A stretch of 32,783 bases of DNA from Chloroflexales bacterium (GCA_022360155.1 JAKSDJ010000741.1:1-32783); one strand, 5' to 3'. Shown: positions 16,671-27,093, counted from the stretch's first letter. Notes: a model not told the origin generated them from the sequence alone. Translations and numbers: made by a program.

Positions 16671-17646
16671 CACTGCTGAGCCAATCAAGTTGCGCGAAGG
16701 ATCGCCGTGGACTGGGCTCTGGACTGTGGTGGCCAAGGAGATGGCCGACTATTTGACGAGTGTGCGGATGGTGATTCTGGAGTTGATCATCGTCTTAACC
16801 GCAGCCGGAACAGTTTTCTCTGCTTCAGAGAGCCTGCGGCAATTCGCCGGACAGGATCAGTTTCTCTTCTTGCGCCTGTTCACCGCCGCGCGCGATCCAC
16901 TGCCTGCATTTGCGGGCTTTCTGGGTTTCCTTGTCCCGCTTCTGGCCATTGCGCTGGCCTTCGACACAGTCAACGGCGAGTTCAATCAGCGAACAATGTC
17001 GAAGCTGTTAGCGCAACCCATTTATCGTGACGCACTCTTGCTTGGCAAATTCCTGGCTGGACTCTTCACCCTGGCCCTGGTGTTGGCGACGATCATGCTC
17101 TTGATTATCGGGATGGGCATTCTGCGCCTGGGGGTGCCGCCCAGCGGCGAAGAAGTCGCTCGCATCCTCTGGTTCCTGCTCGCCACTATCTTCTTTGGCG
17201 GGATTTGGCTAGCGCTGGCGCTGCTCTTCTCGATTCTCTTCCGTCAGGCGGCAACAGCGGCGCTGGCTTCGATCGCGGTGTGGCTCTTCTTCACGATCTT
17301 CTGGGGGATTGTCGCCAGCCTGCTCGCTCAGACGCTGCGTCCCACACCGCTTGGGGCATTGCAAATACAGGAAGTCCTAGCCCAGGCCCAACTCGAACTC
17401 ACCCTAAACCGCCTCTCGCCGAATACGCTTTACGCCGAGTCGATATTGGCTATTCTCAATCCAGAGACGCGCGCACTAGGCTTCGTTTTGCCCAGCCAAT
17501 TGCAAGGGGCGGTCCTGGGAACGCCATTACCGCTCGGCCAGAGTCTCTTGCTGACCTGGCCGCACCTTACCGGGCTAGTCGCCGCGACAATTGCGCTCTT
17601 TGCCATCGGCTATATTCTCTTCCAACGCCAGGAGATCCGCGCCTAA
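16660..17646 (+). CDS. ABC-2 type permease
   Basis: Protein of 328 residues with six or so membrane helices: near residues 30-50 ([19 protein letters not shown]), 80-100, 125-150, 170-225 and the C-terminal helix before a short RQEIRA tail. The [27 protein letters not shown] segment is the coupling region typical of ABC-2 permeases that contact the ATPase. GGAGG at 16649-16653 precedes the ATG at 16660, which lies inside the ATPase gene, so the two are translated together. It forms an exporter with the ATPase and probably the NEW3 protein. Confidence 0.88.
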   Translation: MQASTAEPIKLREGSPWTGLWTVVAKEMADYLTSVRMVILELIIVLTAAGTVFSASESLRQFAGQDQFLFLRLFTAARDPLPAFAGFLGFLVPLLAIALAFDTVNGEFNQRTMSKLLAQPIYRDALLLGKFLAGLFTLALVLATIMLLIIGMGILRLGVPPSGEEVARILWFLLATIFFGGIWLALALLFSILFRQAATAALASIAVWLFFTIFWGIVASLLAQTLRPTPLGALQIQEVLAQAQLELTLNRLSPNTLYAESILAILNPETRALGFVLPSQLQGAVLGTPLPLGQSLLLTWPHLTGLVAATIALFAIGYILFQRQEIRA

Positions 17647-17730
17647 CAAAACACGCTGGTGTAGATCATTTGAAGCCCTCTGCGCCAATCAGGTTCATTG
17701 GCGCTCGATATGCAACGTACTGTCGCGGAG

Positions 17731-17761
17731 AGTCTGGAAGGCCTCGATCCTTCCAGACTTT
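17731..17761 (+). terminator. Strong hairpin after the ABC operon
   Basis: AGTCTGGAAGG (17731-17741) and CCTTCCAGACT (17749-17759) form an 11-bp perfect stem with a 7-base loop, followed by only three Ts (17759-17761). It could be the operon terminator or a copy of a small palindromic repeat. Confidence 0.55.
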
Positions 17762-17797
17762 CCGGCCCGATGTGAACCGATAATCTGTTTTCATAGC

Positions 17798-17821
17798 GCA
17801 AACGTGCAAACGTGCAAACGT
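17798..17821. repeat. Three tandem copies of the octamer GCAAACGT
   Basis: The octamer stands at 17798-17805, 17806-17813 and 17814-17821, followed by degenerate copies (GTCAACCC, GCCAACGT). It lies between the ABC operon and the 3' end of the SDR gene. Function unknown; slippage-prone. Confidence 0.6.
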
Positions 17822-17880
17822 GTCAACCCGCCAACGTTGACCGCCGCATCAACCCCGACGCGAACTTCAAGAACGCTACA

Positions 17881-18693
17881 CTAGATAAATGGCAGAAGAT
17901 CCTTGAAACGGGCCACAAGTTTGTTCGTGATACTCGGCATCAAGCGGGTGAAGGCATCGATGAGGTAGGTGTCGCCGCCAATCAACACCCGCCCGGTGTT
18001 GCGCTCAATCCCTTGGACGATCCGCTCGGCGACGGTCGTTACAGGAATGCCTCGGTTGGCGACGAAGCGAGTCTCAATGTCTCGTTTGGCAGTGTCCCAG
18101 GTTCGCATGTTGCGGATGAGCCCCGTATCTACCGCGCCGGGATAGACGCAGGTCAAGCCGATCCGTGAGTTGTGGAGCTCTGCACGCAGCGCTTCGCTAA
18201 ACCCGCGAATCGCAAACTTGGTTAGACAATATGCCGTCTTGGTTGGCAGTCCGAAGAGGCCGAAATCACTCGACACATTGACAATATGCCCTTCGTCCGC
18301 ATTCCTGAGCGCTGGCAGGAAGAAGGCGCAGCCGTAGAACATCCCCCACAGATTCACGCCGACAATCCATTCAAGATCACGTATGGGACAGGTCTCGAAC
18401 GGTCCCGCCAGTGACACGCCTGCGTTGTTGACCAAGATGTGAACATGGCGATGTTTGTGGATCACAGCACCGGGCAGGATCGCCATCTGCTCCTTGTTTG
18501 CTACATCAACGCAGTGTTGCGACACACTGCGCCCCAGCCGGGTTATACGCCGGGCGGTCTCTGCCAAACCCGCTTCATTGATGTCAACCAGTGCCAGATG
18601 GCAGCCCCGCTGTGCGAGACACTCGCTGAGCACTTGGCCAATACCGCTTGCTGCACCCGTCACAACGGCAACTCGATCAGAGAATGAACGCAT
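17881..18693 (-). CDS. Short-chain dehydrogenase/reductase (SDR)
   Basis: Protein of 270 residues, classical SDR. The NAD(P)-binding motif is TGAASGIG (12-19); NNAG (89-92) stabilises the fold; the active site has Asn114, Ser142, Tyr155 and Lys159 in YCLTK; PGAVDTG (185-191) follows. The Asp37 in LVDINEAG favours NAD over NADP. Substrate cannot be deduced. The C-terminus (GRVLIGGDTYLIDAFTRLMP) resembles that of membrane-near SDRs acting on lipids or steroids, weakly. An SD-like AAAGGA about ten bases before ATG 18693 supports this start over one at 18759. It is divergent from the V4R gene. Confidence 0.85.
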   Translation of the reverse strand: MRSFSDRVAVVTGAASGIGQVLSECLAQRGCHLALVDINEAGLAETARRITRLGRSVSQHCVDVANKEQMAILPGAVIHKHRHVHILVNNAGVSLAGPFETCPIRDLEWIVGVNLWGMFYGCAFFLPALRNADEGHIVNVSSDFGLFGLPTKTAYCLTKFAIRGFSEALRAELHNSRIGLTCVYPGAVDTGLIRNMRTWDTAKRDIETRFVANRGIPVTTVAERIVQGIERNTGRVLIGGDTYLIDAFTRLMPSITNKLVARFKDLLPFI

Positions 18694-18724
18694 AGCAGTG
18701 CATCCTTTTCTTCTTACAGCAGCG

Positions 18725-18741
18725 CGCTCCCTGCGGGAGCG
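18725..18741. repeat. Short hairpin in the divergent SDR/V4R region
   Basis: CGCTCCC-TGC-GGGAGCG, a 7-bp stem with a 3-base loop, about 30 bases upstream of the SDR start. It may be in the SDR 5' leader or be an operator. Confidence 0.35.
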
Positions 18742-18941
18742 AATCGCAGTTAACATCATTTCGCAAGGTTATTGTAATGGAAGACGCTATAGCTGCACGG
18801 TACACTGCGAGCGTTCTTCGCAGCAATTGTGTCAGCCAAGCGGCAGCGCCGCTAACTGCCAATGCTATGCACTACTATAGGCAGGCATTCCTCATCATGA
18901 CCAACACACTATCATCACTCACGAAGGGAGCATTGCGTCCT

Positions 18942-19397
18942 ATGGTTACCAGTGAAATCAACACGACCTTCGACCGCCCCAAACTTGGCCAATCCGTTCA
19001 CCTGGTATGCTTTCAGTATTCCTGTACGATTGTCAATCGCCTGACCGGGCATGCACCGATTATTACTGCGAGTCGCGCCCGTGGGAATGATGCAGTAGAA
19101 GAGCACGGCTTGCTAAATTTCACCAAAGACAGCGGCGTGATGATGGAAAAGCTGAACGGGATATTCGGTGAGAAGGGAACTCGGCTCTGCCTCATACAAA
19201 GTGTGACCAGCAAGCCCAATGACGGCTATACGGTAAAGCTCACCGAATGCGCTTGCTCCTATGGTCAAAGCGCTGAAGAACCGGCCTGCTCTTACACGTT
19301 GGGCGTGATCATCGGAGCTGTTCAAGTCATTACCGGTGTTCACATGCAGGGCGCCGAGATGGCGTGTCAATCTTGCGGCGCCGATACCTGTGTCTAG
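18942..19397 (+). CDS. Small V4R-like (4-vinyl reductase type) domain protein
   Basis: Protein of 151 residues. The second half carries the cysteine pattern of V4R domains: Cys104 and Cys106 in LTECACSYG, Cys117 in EPACSYTLGVIIGAVQ, then a strand and Cys142, Cys145 and Cys151-1 (150) in ACQSCGADTCV. V4R domains bind small hydrophobic ligands and some zinc; members include BchJ-related proteins and archaeal regulators. The protein stops one residue after the last Cys, where the family usually has one more strand. AAGGGAG at 18924-18930 lies 11 bases before this ATG and is preferred over ATG 18897, which has no SD. Divergent from the SDR gene. It may be a ligand sensor; a chlorophyll role is not supported by the neighbours. 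Confidence 0.6.
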   Translation: MVTSEINTTFDRPKLGQSVHLVCFQYSCTIVNRLTGHAPIITASRARGNDAVEEHGLLNFTKDSGVMMEKLNGIFGEKGTRLCLIQSVTSKPNDGYTVKLTECACSYGQSAEEPACSYTLGVIIGAVQVITGVHMQGAEMACQSCGADTCV

Positions 19398-19511
19398 CAG
19401 ATTGATCCTATTTTATCGTAGTAGATGAATGATGAGGATGCGCTTGCTCAGTCTCGTTCAAAGATCTGGACTGTGTAAGATAACTGCTTACCAGCCGCTT
19501 TGCCTAAATGA

Positions 19512-19547
19512 CGCCAGTAGCGCGGGCGACAAACCCACGCACTGGCG
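19512..19547. terminator. Bidirectional hairpin between V4R gene and nadE
   Basis: CGCCAGT-GCG-GGG on the left pairs with CCC-CGC-ACTGGCG on the right, 13 pairs with one bulged A, one mismatch and a 7-base loop. It sits between two convergent genes, so it probably ends both transcripts. Confidence 0.55.
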
Positions 19548-19601
19548 CATTTGATATCTTCTGAACAACAAGGCTATACTAGCTTTTGCAAGATGCCAAA
19601 T

Positions 19602-21677
<2,076 letters not shown>

Positions 21678-21789
21678 CGTTCTATCCTGAGACTTGTGTC
21701 TGTATCAATGTCGCCAGTATGGCCGTAGTATACTCCGCGCAGCAATATGGCGCAATGATGTTCAGAAAAGGCCTCATACAGATCACATA

Positions 21790-21847
21790 AGATCTGACAG
21801 GTCTTGGGGAAGGCTTTCTACAGCGCCACTTTAGACCTGTCAGATCT
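21790..21847. repeat. Perfect 15-bp inverted repeat upstream of nadE
   Basis: AGATCTGACAGGTCT (21790-21804) and AGACCTGTCAGATCT (21833-21847) are exact reverse complements with a 28-base loop. Each arm also contains an internal AGA..TCT pattern. It lies between nadE and the PPOX gene, about 110 bases upstream of the nadE start, and resembles a small palindromic dispersed element. One copy in this window. Confidence 0.8.
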
Positions 21848-21968
21848 GAAGTAGACTCGATGCGAACGGTATTGCCCCAGAACGACATACGTCGCTGTGT
21901 AATTCTACGATCCGGCAATAAAACCCAACAGTTTGTGTCAGGCGCTTCGATCCTGGTCTGGGCTGCGG

Positions 21969-22385
21969 TTAGTGTCCGCGCACGCGGGTCGGTGTCACAC
22001 GGACCGTTACCGAGTAGCTCTGGGCAAAGCTTTCGGGAGTCATCTGGATGCGCTTGATGCCCTCACGATATTTCTCCAGGTAAACCGGCGCATCGGTTGC
22101 AAGCGGCGCAGAGTCGATAATCTGGGCCGTGCCAGTCAGCACGACGATATTGCCGCCTCGCCCATCGCCGTCCAGGTGTAGCGCTACCTGTGGGTTACGG
22201 GCAATATTGCGGAGTTTTGGCGTGTTCGGCTGGCTGTAGATCAGAAATGTGGCGCCGTCCCATAGAAACCAGACCGGCACTGGTTGAGGCATTTGTTGAC
22301 TGTCTACGGTGGTTAGCCAGATGATCTGTTCATCGTTCAACCGACGCACAACTCGTGCGCCGAACTCGGTCGTCGTGTCTAACAT
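21969..22385 (-). CDS. PPOX-fold FMN/F420-binding family protein
   Basis: Protein of 138 residues with the pyridoxamine 5'-phosphate oxidase-like split barrel: IIWLTTVDSQQMPQPVPVWFLWDG, FLIYSQPNTPKLRNIARNPQVALHLDGDGRGGNIVVLTGTAQI, then a Tyr-rich helix and SYSVTVRVTPTRVRG. The VWFLWDG and KLRNIARNPQVAL segments are typical of the small F420- or FMN-binding group (TIGR03667-like). It probably reduces or binds an unknown flavin-linked substrate. GGGAGGA lies directly upstream of ATG 22385 with good spacing. Monocistronic; nadE lies beyond a 15-bp inverted repeat. Confidence 0.8.
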   Translation of the reverse strand: MLDTTTEFGARVVRRLNDEQIIWLTTVDSQQMPQPVPVWFLWDGATFLIYSQPNTPKLRNIARNPQVALHLDGDGRGGNIVVLTGTAQIIDSAPLATDAPVYLEKYREGIKRIQMTPESFAQSYSVTVRVTPTRVRGH

Positions 22386-22673
22386 GAGTCCTCCCTATCA
22401 GATTATCAGTTCTCCGGCAACAGCCCGACCTAAGACGCAGATGGTTCATAACTGAGTCCAGGTTCATGATCTATGCAGGCTTGCGATCCGGTTACCTATG
22501 TATTATACAAGGATACGAAACGCACCAGCAGGAAAGATTCTTGTTGGGTCAAGGCTCCATCGAAGTAGAACGCCATGACAGATATCTGCGCTAATCGACG
22601 CACAGTTGCGTTATCTGTGTTCTATTGCAGGGCGTTGATACAATCCTAACTACTGGAACAAAACCACAGTCGA
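22386..22673. other. Intergenic region before the PPOX gene, with a minus-strand -10
   Basis: About 290 bases with no gene. A minus-strand TATAAT lies at 22502-22507 with a weak -35, about 115 bases upstream of the PPOX start. The plus strand shows nothing convincing. Confidence 0.4.
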
Positions 22674-23471
22674 TCAGATGAGCGGGTCAATGGTACATCG
22701 CTCCACTTCCATCCATTGCTGGCCGGGAGCTTCCAACAAGCCCCAGCCAAGCCGCCCTTGAGGTGTAACGATCAGGTACTGGTTGTCCAGCCACATGACG
22801 AAGGAGAGCGGGCCGCCAGGCGATGGCGCGTGTTCGAGCACCGCCCTGCCATCGACGCGAAAAGAGGATTGCTGTTCGCCCCATTCGATTTCGTAGGTGT
22901 GCCATTCGGTCATCGTCGCCGGTACGATTGCTTCGCGAATGCCAATTGTGTGCTGAATGAGCGACCAGAAACCGCGATAGAGCGGCGTAACCTGCATCAG
23001 CAAGACTGCCAGCGGCGCAATGGGCAGTAGCGCCAGAGCCCCCGGGCGTTGAGTGTCGATTGTGGCGGCTTTCCAACCATAACCAGGCGTGTGTAGATCG
23101 AGACGCATGTTTGCTGGCGGGGAAGCGTAGAAGAACCAGATTGCACGGGGCAGGCGGGGTAAACGACGCTCGGATACGATGAAGGGGTAGTTCCAGAAGC
23201 CAAAACCGGCGGTGCCGCGCAGCTCCCCAGAAGGTAAGGAAAAGCGCGCCCGCACATTTAGTCGCAGCGGGGAGCGCCGGATCAAACGTTGACCCGGACG
23301 CACCCCGTAATCATCAAGCTGCGCATCGCTGTATTGCTGAGTTGTTGTGTCGTTGGTGACGAAGCGCAGCACAGCGCCGGTTTCCTCCAATGCGGCATTG
23401 CCCAAAATGTAGCGCCGCCAGCGGATCACCGGCTCTGCACTCAAGTCTTCCATCATCGCTCCGCGACTCAC
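22674..23471 (-). CDS. Concanavalin A-like lectin/GH16-fold protein coupled to ileS
   Basis: Protein of 265 residues from GTG 23471 (259 or 260 from the ATGs at 23456 and 23453). The segment WHTYEIEWGEQQSSFRVDG followed by a WLDNQYLIVTP strand is the beta-sandwich signature of GH16-type and LamG-like domains, where a ligand or sugar packs on the sheet; an early GFGFWNYPF segment fits the same fold. The GH16 catalytic ExDxE motif is not visible, so hydrolysis is doubtful. No signal peptide is seen. GTG 23469-23471 overlaps the ileS TGA 23468-23470 (GTGA), so it is translated by coupling; it is a rare partner for ileS. Function unknown. Confidence 0.6.
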   Translation of the reverse strand: MSRGAMMEDLSAEPVIRWRRYILGNAALEETGAVLRFVTNDTTTQQYSDAQLDDYGVRPGQRLIRRSPLRLNVRARFSLPSGELRGTAGFGFWNYPFIVSERRLPRLPRAIWFFYASPPANMRLDLHTPGYGWKAATIDTQRPGALALLPIAPLAVLLMQVTPLYRGFWSLIQHTIGIREAIVPATMTEWHTYEIEWGEQQSSFRVDGRAVLEHAPSPGGPLSFVMWLDNQYLIVTPQGRLGWGLLEAPGQQWMEVERCTIDPLI

Positions 23472-26400
23472 CCCTCTTGCTTGACAATCCCCAAGCTTGC
23501 TTCGCCTTCGCCCGTCTCGATGTTCTCGACGTAGGCAGCGGCGGGGGGAGGAACAAGCACCAGATCGGTTGCCAGTGTCTCCGCCTTGATGTAATCGCCC
23601 CAGGTCGCAACAACATCGCGCAGAAAGCCGCCATTGACCGCAGCGCCATCCACAAAGAGTGCGATCCGGTCGCTGATCGCCAGGCCGGCGCTTTTACGCG
23701 CGTCTTGCACATTACGGACCAGATCGCGCGCTGCACCCTCCAGGCGCAATTCCGCCGTGATGTTCGTGTTGAGCGCAACGAGCAGGCCATCGCCCTCGGC
23801 CACGGCAAAACCGGCGGGCGCGCTCGATTCGACTAGAACCTCGTCGGGCTGCAACTCCACAGACTGGCCATCTACAGTTAGGCTGATCGCTTGACCAGCC
23901 TCGACCGCGTGAGCCATCGCCCGGGCGCGCTCGCCGCTCGCTTCGCGCAGTGCCGCCGTTAGCGCCGGAACGAGCTTGCCAAACTTCTTGCCAACCGCGC
24001 GCAAGTTTGGGCGGAAGCGATATTCCACAAAGTCAGACGATGCAGCCAGGTATCGCACCGTTTTGATGTTCAGCTCATCGGCGAGTTCCGCTTCGAAGCG
24101 ACGCAGTCCTTCGACATCAGACTGGGTGCTCGCGCGGACCCATATTTCGCTCAGGGGCTGGCGTACCTTCAGGTTAGCGTTCTTGCGTGCGGCGCGCCCC
24201 AACGAGACCACGCGCAGAAGCACCTCGGCGTCAGCGACAAGTCGATCATCGATCATGCTGACAGCGGCCTCGGGCCAACGCGCTAGATGCACGCTCTCCG
24301 CGGCTGTAGCGTCCGCATCGGTCACCAGGTTGCGGTAGATCGTCTCGCTGACGAAGGGCGTGAATGGCGCCATCAGCTTGGCGACGGTGACCAGGCAGGT
24401 GTAGAGCGTGCTATAGGCAGCCTGTTTGTCAATATCGGCCTCGCTCTTCCAGAAGCGCCGCCGGTTGCGACGCACATACCAGTTCGACAGTTCGTCGACA
24501 AAATACTCGATCTCTCGGGCGGCTGTGGTCACGTCGTAGTTTTCGAGGCTGGCCGTCACATCGCGCACCAGGCCGTGCAAGCGCGCCAGCGCCCAGCGGT
24601 CAATCGGCTGGAGATGCGGGTCAGACGCCGAGAGTTGGGATGCCACGTTCAGCTCTGCCGGGCTCCAAGAGTCGAGATTGGCGTAGGTCACAAAGAATGC
24701 ATACGTGTTCCAGAGCGTCAGCAGGAACTTGCGCAGACTCTCGCCAACCAGCCCGCTACTGAAGCGGCGCGGGTTACCGGGCGGGCTCGCCGTGAACAAG
24801 TACCAGCGCAGCGCATCGACACCGTGCTCGTCAATCACGCTCTGCGGCGTCACCACATTGCCGCGACTCTTGCTCATCTTCTGGCCTTCAGCGTCGAGGA
24901 TGTGCCCCAGGCAGATCACATTCTTGAACGCCGGCTTGTTGAAGAGCAGTGTGCTGATCGCGTGCAGAGTATAAAACCAGCCCCGAGTTTGATCAACCGC
25001 CTCGCAGATATAGTCAGCAGGATGGGCCGATGTGAAGCTGCCGGCGTTCTCGAAGGGATAATGCAACTGCGCCACCGGCATAGCGCCACTGTCAAACCAG
25101 CAGTCGGCCACATCGGGGATGCGGCGCATAACGCCGTGCGCCGGATCTTCCCAAGTCACCTCATCGACATAGGGGCGGTGCAGATCCAGGTCTTGCAGCG
25201 AGCGCCCGGTCTTCTGTTCCAGTTCAGCTAGACTGCCTACACACTCCATGTAGCCGTCGTCGGCAACCCAGATGGGCAGCGGCGTGCCCCAATAACGCTC
25301 GCGGCTGATGGCCCAGTCAATGTTGTTTTCAAGCCAGTTGCCGAAGCGCCCGTCGCGGATATGTTCCGGAACCCAGTGGATCTGCTGGTTATTGTTTATC
25401 AATTCCTGCTTGAACGCCGTCGTCCGAATATACCACGAACGCTTGGCATAATAGAGCAGCGGCGTGCCGCAGCGCCAGCAGAAAGGATAATTGTGGCGCA
25501 CGCGCCCGCTCTTGAGCAGTAATCCCCGCTGCCGCAAGTTGCTGGTGATATCGGGATCGGCCTCTTTGAAGAACTTGCCGCCAAACCCTAACTCACCGAA
25601 CTCAGACAGCACTTCGCCGCTCAGGTCTACCGAGAAGAGCGTGGGCAGGCCGTACTTACGCCCAACCTCCAGGTCGCCGTAGGCCGGAGCGATATGCACA
25701 ATGCCGGCGCCGTCTTCCAGGCTGACGAAATCGTCGGCGATGACCTGATACGCCGCGCCCCAATCCACCGTGTCGCCGGGAGCGGGCACGCCATCGAAGA
25801 GGTTCTGGTAACGCAGACCGACAAGTTCGCTTCCGGTGAAGGTACGCGCGATCGTCGTCCCGTCGCCAAGCACAGCAGCAACGAGCGCAACAGCCATGAT
25901 CAATTGTTCGTCACCATACTGGATCAGGCCATACTCAGCGTCGGGCTTGACCGCCAGCGCCACGTTGGCCGGCAGCGTCCAGGGCGTTGTGGTCCAAGCG
26001 ATAAAGCTCGCCCCAGCCAGATCGGCAGCCAACGGGTGCGCATTGCCGTCGTCCGGCCCCTTGACCCGGAACCTAACCCAAACGCTGGGATCGTCCACGT
26101 CGTCTTGGAAGCCCAGGCTGACTTCGTGGTCACTGAGACTCGTGCCACAGCGCGGACAATGCATCGTCACTTTGTAGTCGCGAAACAGCAACCCCTGATC
26201 CCAGAACTGCCGGAAGATCCACCACAGCGACTCGATATAACTATTTTCATAGGTAATATAGGCATCTTCGCTCAACCAGAATGCAATACGTTTGGTGAAA
26301 ACTTTCCATTCCTGAATATAACGCCAAACGCTCTCGCGGCACTTCGCGTTGAACTCGGCAATGCCATAACGCTCAATATCGGGCTTGCCGCGAAAGCCTA

Positions 26401-26695
26401 ACTCTTTCTCGACCTCGATCTCGACGGGGAGGCCGTGAGTATCCCAACCCTCACGCCGCCCGAAGATGCGATAACCTTGCATCGAACGATAGCGCAGAAT
26501 AATGTCTTTGAACGTGCGGCTAATCACGTGGTGCAAGCCAGGTCGTCCATTTGAAGTTGGCGGGCCTTCGTAGAACACAAAGGGCTTATCGCCGGACTGG
26601 AGCGACTTTTCGACAACATGATTCGCCTGCCACCACTCCAGAACTTCTTCTTCCAGCCTCGGAAATGCAACATTCGTTTCAACCGATTTGAACAT
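23468..26695 (-). CDS. ileS: Isoleucyl-tRNA synthetase, IleRS2-like, with GXHH signature
   Basis: Protein of 1075 residues, charging tRNA-Ile. The class I HIGH motif reads PGLHH (Gly53-Leu54-His55-His56) instead of PHxGH. KMSKS is intact (606-610, EGQKMSKSRGN). The CP1 editing domain has TTTPWTLPANVAL (235-247), which hydrolyses mischarged Val. The catalytic core (GWDTHGLPVEIEVEKELG) and the two CxxC zinc-type knuckles (HCPRCGTSLSDHE, FCWRCGTPLLYY) match the Thermus-type IleRS. ATG 26695 is preceded by TGGAG eight bases upstream, whereas ATG 26707 has no SD; the ATGGAG of the latter provides it. Transcription is controlled by a T-box leader. The following gene overlaps by four bases. Confidence 0.95.
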   Translation of the reverse strand: MFKSVETNVAFPRLEEEVLEWWQANHVVEKSLQSGDKPFVFYEGPPTSNGRPGLHHVISRTFKDIILRYRSMQGYRIFGRREGWDTHGLPVEIEVEKELGFRGKPDIERYGIAEFNAKCRESVWRYIQEWKVFTKRIAFWLSEDAYITYENSYIESLWWIFRQFWDQGLLFRDYKVTMHCPRCGTSLSDHEVSLGFQDDVDDPSVWVRFRVKGPDDGNAHPLAADLAGASFIAWTTTPWTLPANVALAVKPDAEYGLIQYGDEQLIMAVALVAAVLGDGTTIARTFTGSELVGLRYQNLFDGVPAPGDTVDWGAAYQVIADDFVSLEDGAGIVHIAPAYGDLEVGRKYGLPTLFSVDLSGEVLSEFGELGFGGKFFKEADPDITSNLRQRGLLLKSGRVRHNYPFCWRCGTPLLYYAKRSWYIRTTAFKQELINNNQQIHWVPEHIRDGRFGNWLENNIDWAISRERYWGTPLPIWVADDGYMECVGSLAELEQKTGRSLQDLDLHRPYVDEVTWEDPAHGVMRRIPDVADCWFDSGAMPVAQLHYPFENAGSFTSAHPADYICEAVDQTRGWFYTLHAISTLLFNKPAFKNVICLGHILDAEGQKMSKSRGNVVTPQSVIDEHGVDALRWYLFTASPPGNPRRFSSGLVGESLRKFLLTLWNTYAFFVTYANLDSWSPAELNVASQLSASDPHLQPIDRWALARLHGLVRDVTASLENYDVTTAAREIEYFVDELSNWYVRRNRRRFWKSEADIDKQAAYSTLYTCLVTVAKLMAPFTPFVSETIYRNLVTDADATAAESVHLARWPEAAVSMIDDRLVADAEVLLRVVSLGRAARKNANLKVRQPLSEIWVRASTQSDVEGLRRFEAELADELNIKTVRYLAASSDFVEYRFRPNLRAVGKKFGKLVPALTAALREASGERARAMAHAVEAGQAISLTVDGQSVELQPDEVLVESSAPAGFAVAEGDGLLVALNTNITAELRLEGAARDLVRNVQDARKSAGLAISDRIALFVDGAAVNGGFLRDVVATWGDYIKAETLATDLVLVPPPAAAYVENIETGEGEASLGIVKQEG

Positions 26696-26725
26696 ACAGT
26701 ACTCCATTTTGTGATTAGAGATGAG

Positions 26726-26817
26726 AGGTTGTCTGAAAAAGGCAGATTGGCAGTACTTCAGCCATCTGGAATCTCATCTAACATCGCATAGCTCTCTTCT
26801 TTTGACGCTGACAACCT
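26726..26817. mobile_element. Possible 92-bp MITE remnant in the ileS leader
   Basis: AGGTTGTCTGAAAAAGG (26726-26742) resembles the inverted end of the MITE at 11786 (AGGCTGTCTGAAAAG). The other end shows GACAACCT at 26810-26817, its 8-base reverse complement, next to CTTTTGACG. No target duplication is clear. It sits between the T-box terminator and the ileS start codon. Confidence 0.4.
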
Positions 26818-26829
26818 ATCGAGATCAAT

Positions 26830-26859
26830 AAAAAAACCTCGCCCCTAACAGGGACGAGG
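26830..26859 (-). terminator. T-box-controlled intrinsic terminator
   Basis: Nine-pair stem with one G-T wobble, loop TGTTA-like, and a run of seven Ts on the minus strand, mutually exclusive with the T-box antiterminator. Confidence 0.9.
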
Positions 26860-27087
26860 ACGAACCTCGCGGTACCACCCCGCTTCAACCAACATCTGAT
26901 GCTCGAATTCGGCTAGTAGATTTCAGATTGGCTCTCTATCCAATCCAAAATCACTCATCCAAATCTCAGTTGGTTACACTCGGTGAGGATCGAAAATCCT
27001 CTGTCCTGGTAACGGTGGACAAAACCGGATGGAACTACTAGATTTACGTCACATACAACATAACACGTCATAACCGTTGCGCATATA
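26830..27087 (-). ncRNA. T-box riboswitch (leader of ileS)
   Basis: The minus strand holds the conserved T-box GGGGTGGTACCGCG (26868-26881), which pairs with the NCCA end of uncharged tRNA. Stem I begins with CTAGTAG and closes with CTACTAG (26912-26918 on the minus strand); the 3' side of the specifier loop reads ATC-T-GAA, so the proposed specifier codon is ATC (Ile) at 26926-26928, consistent with the downstream gene. Stem I also contains a GAGGAT/ATCCTC hairpin. The terminator stem CCTCGTCCC/GGGGCGAGG lies at 26837-26859, followed by seven Ts (26830-26836). Low charged tRNA-Ile would favour the antiterminator and raise ileS expression. Confidence 0.93.
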
Positions 27088-27093
27088 TTACGG

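Noticed and set aside
24287-25231. Plus-strand 314-codon frame inside ileS
   Set aside because: Antisense shadow of ileS, with no ribosome site or motif.
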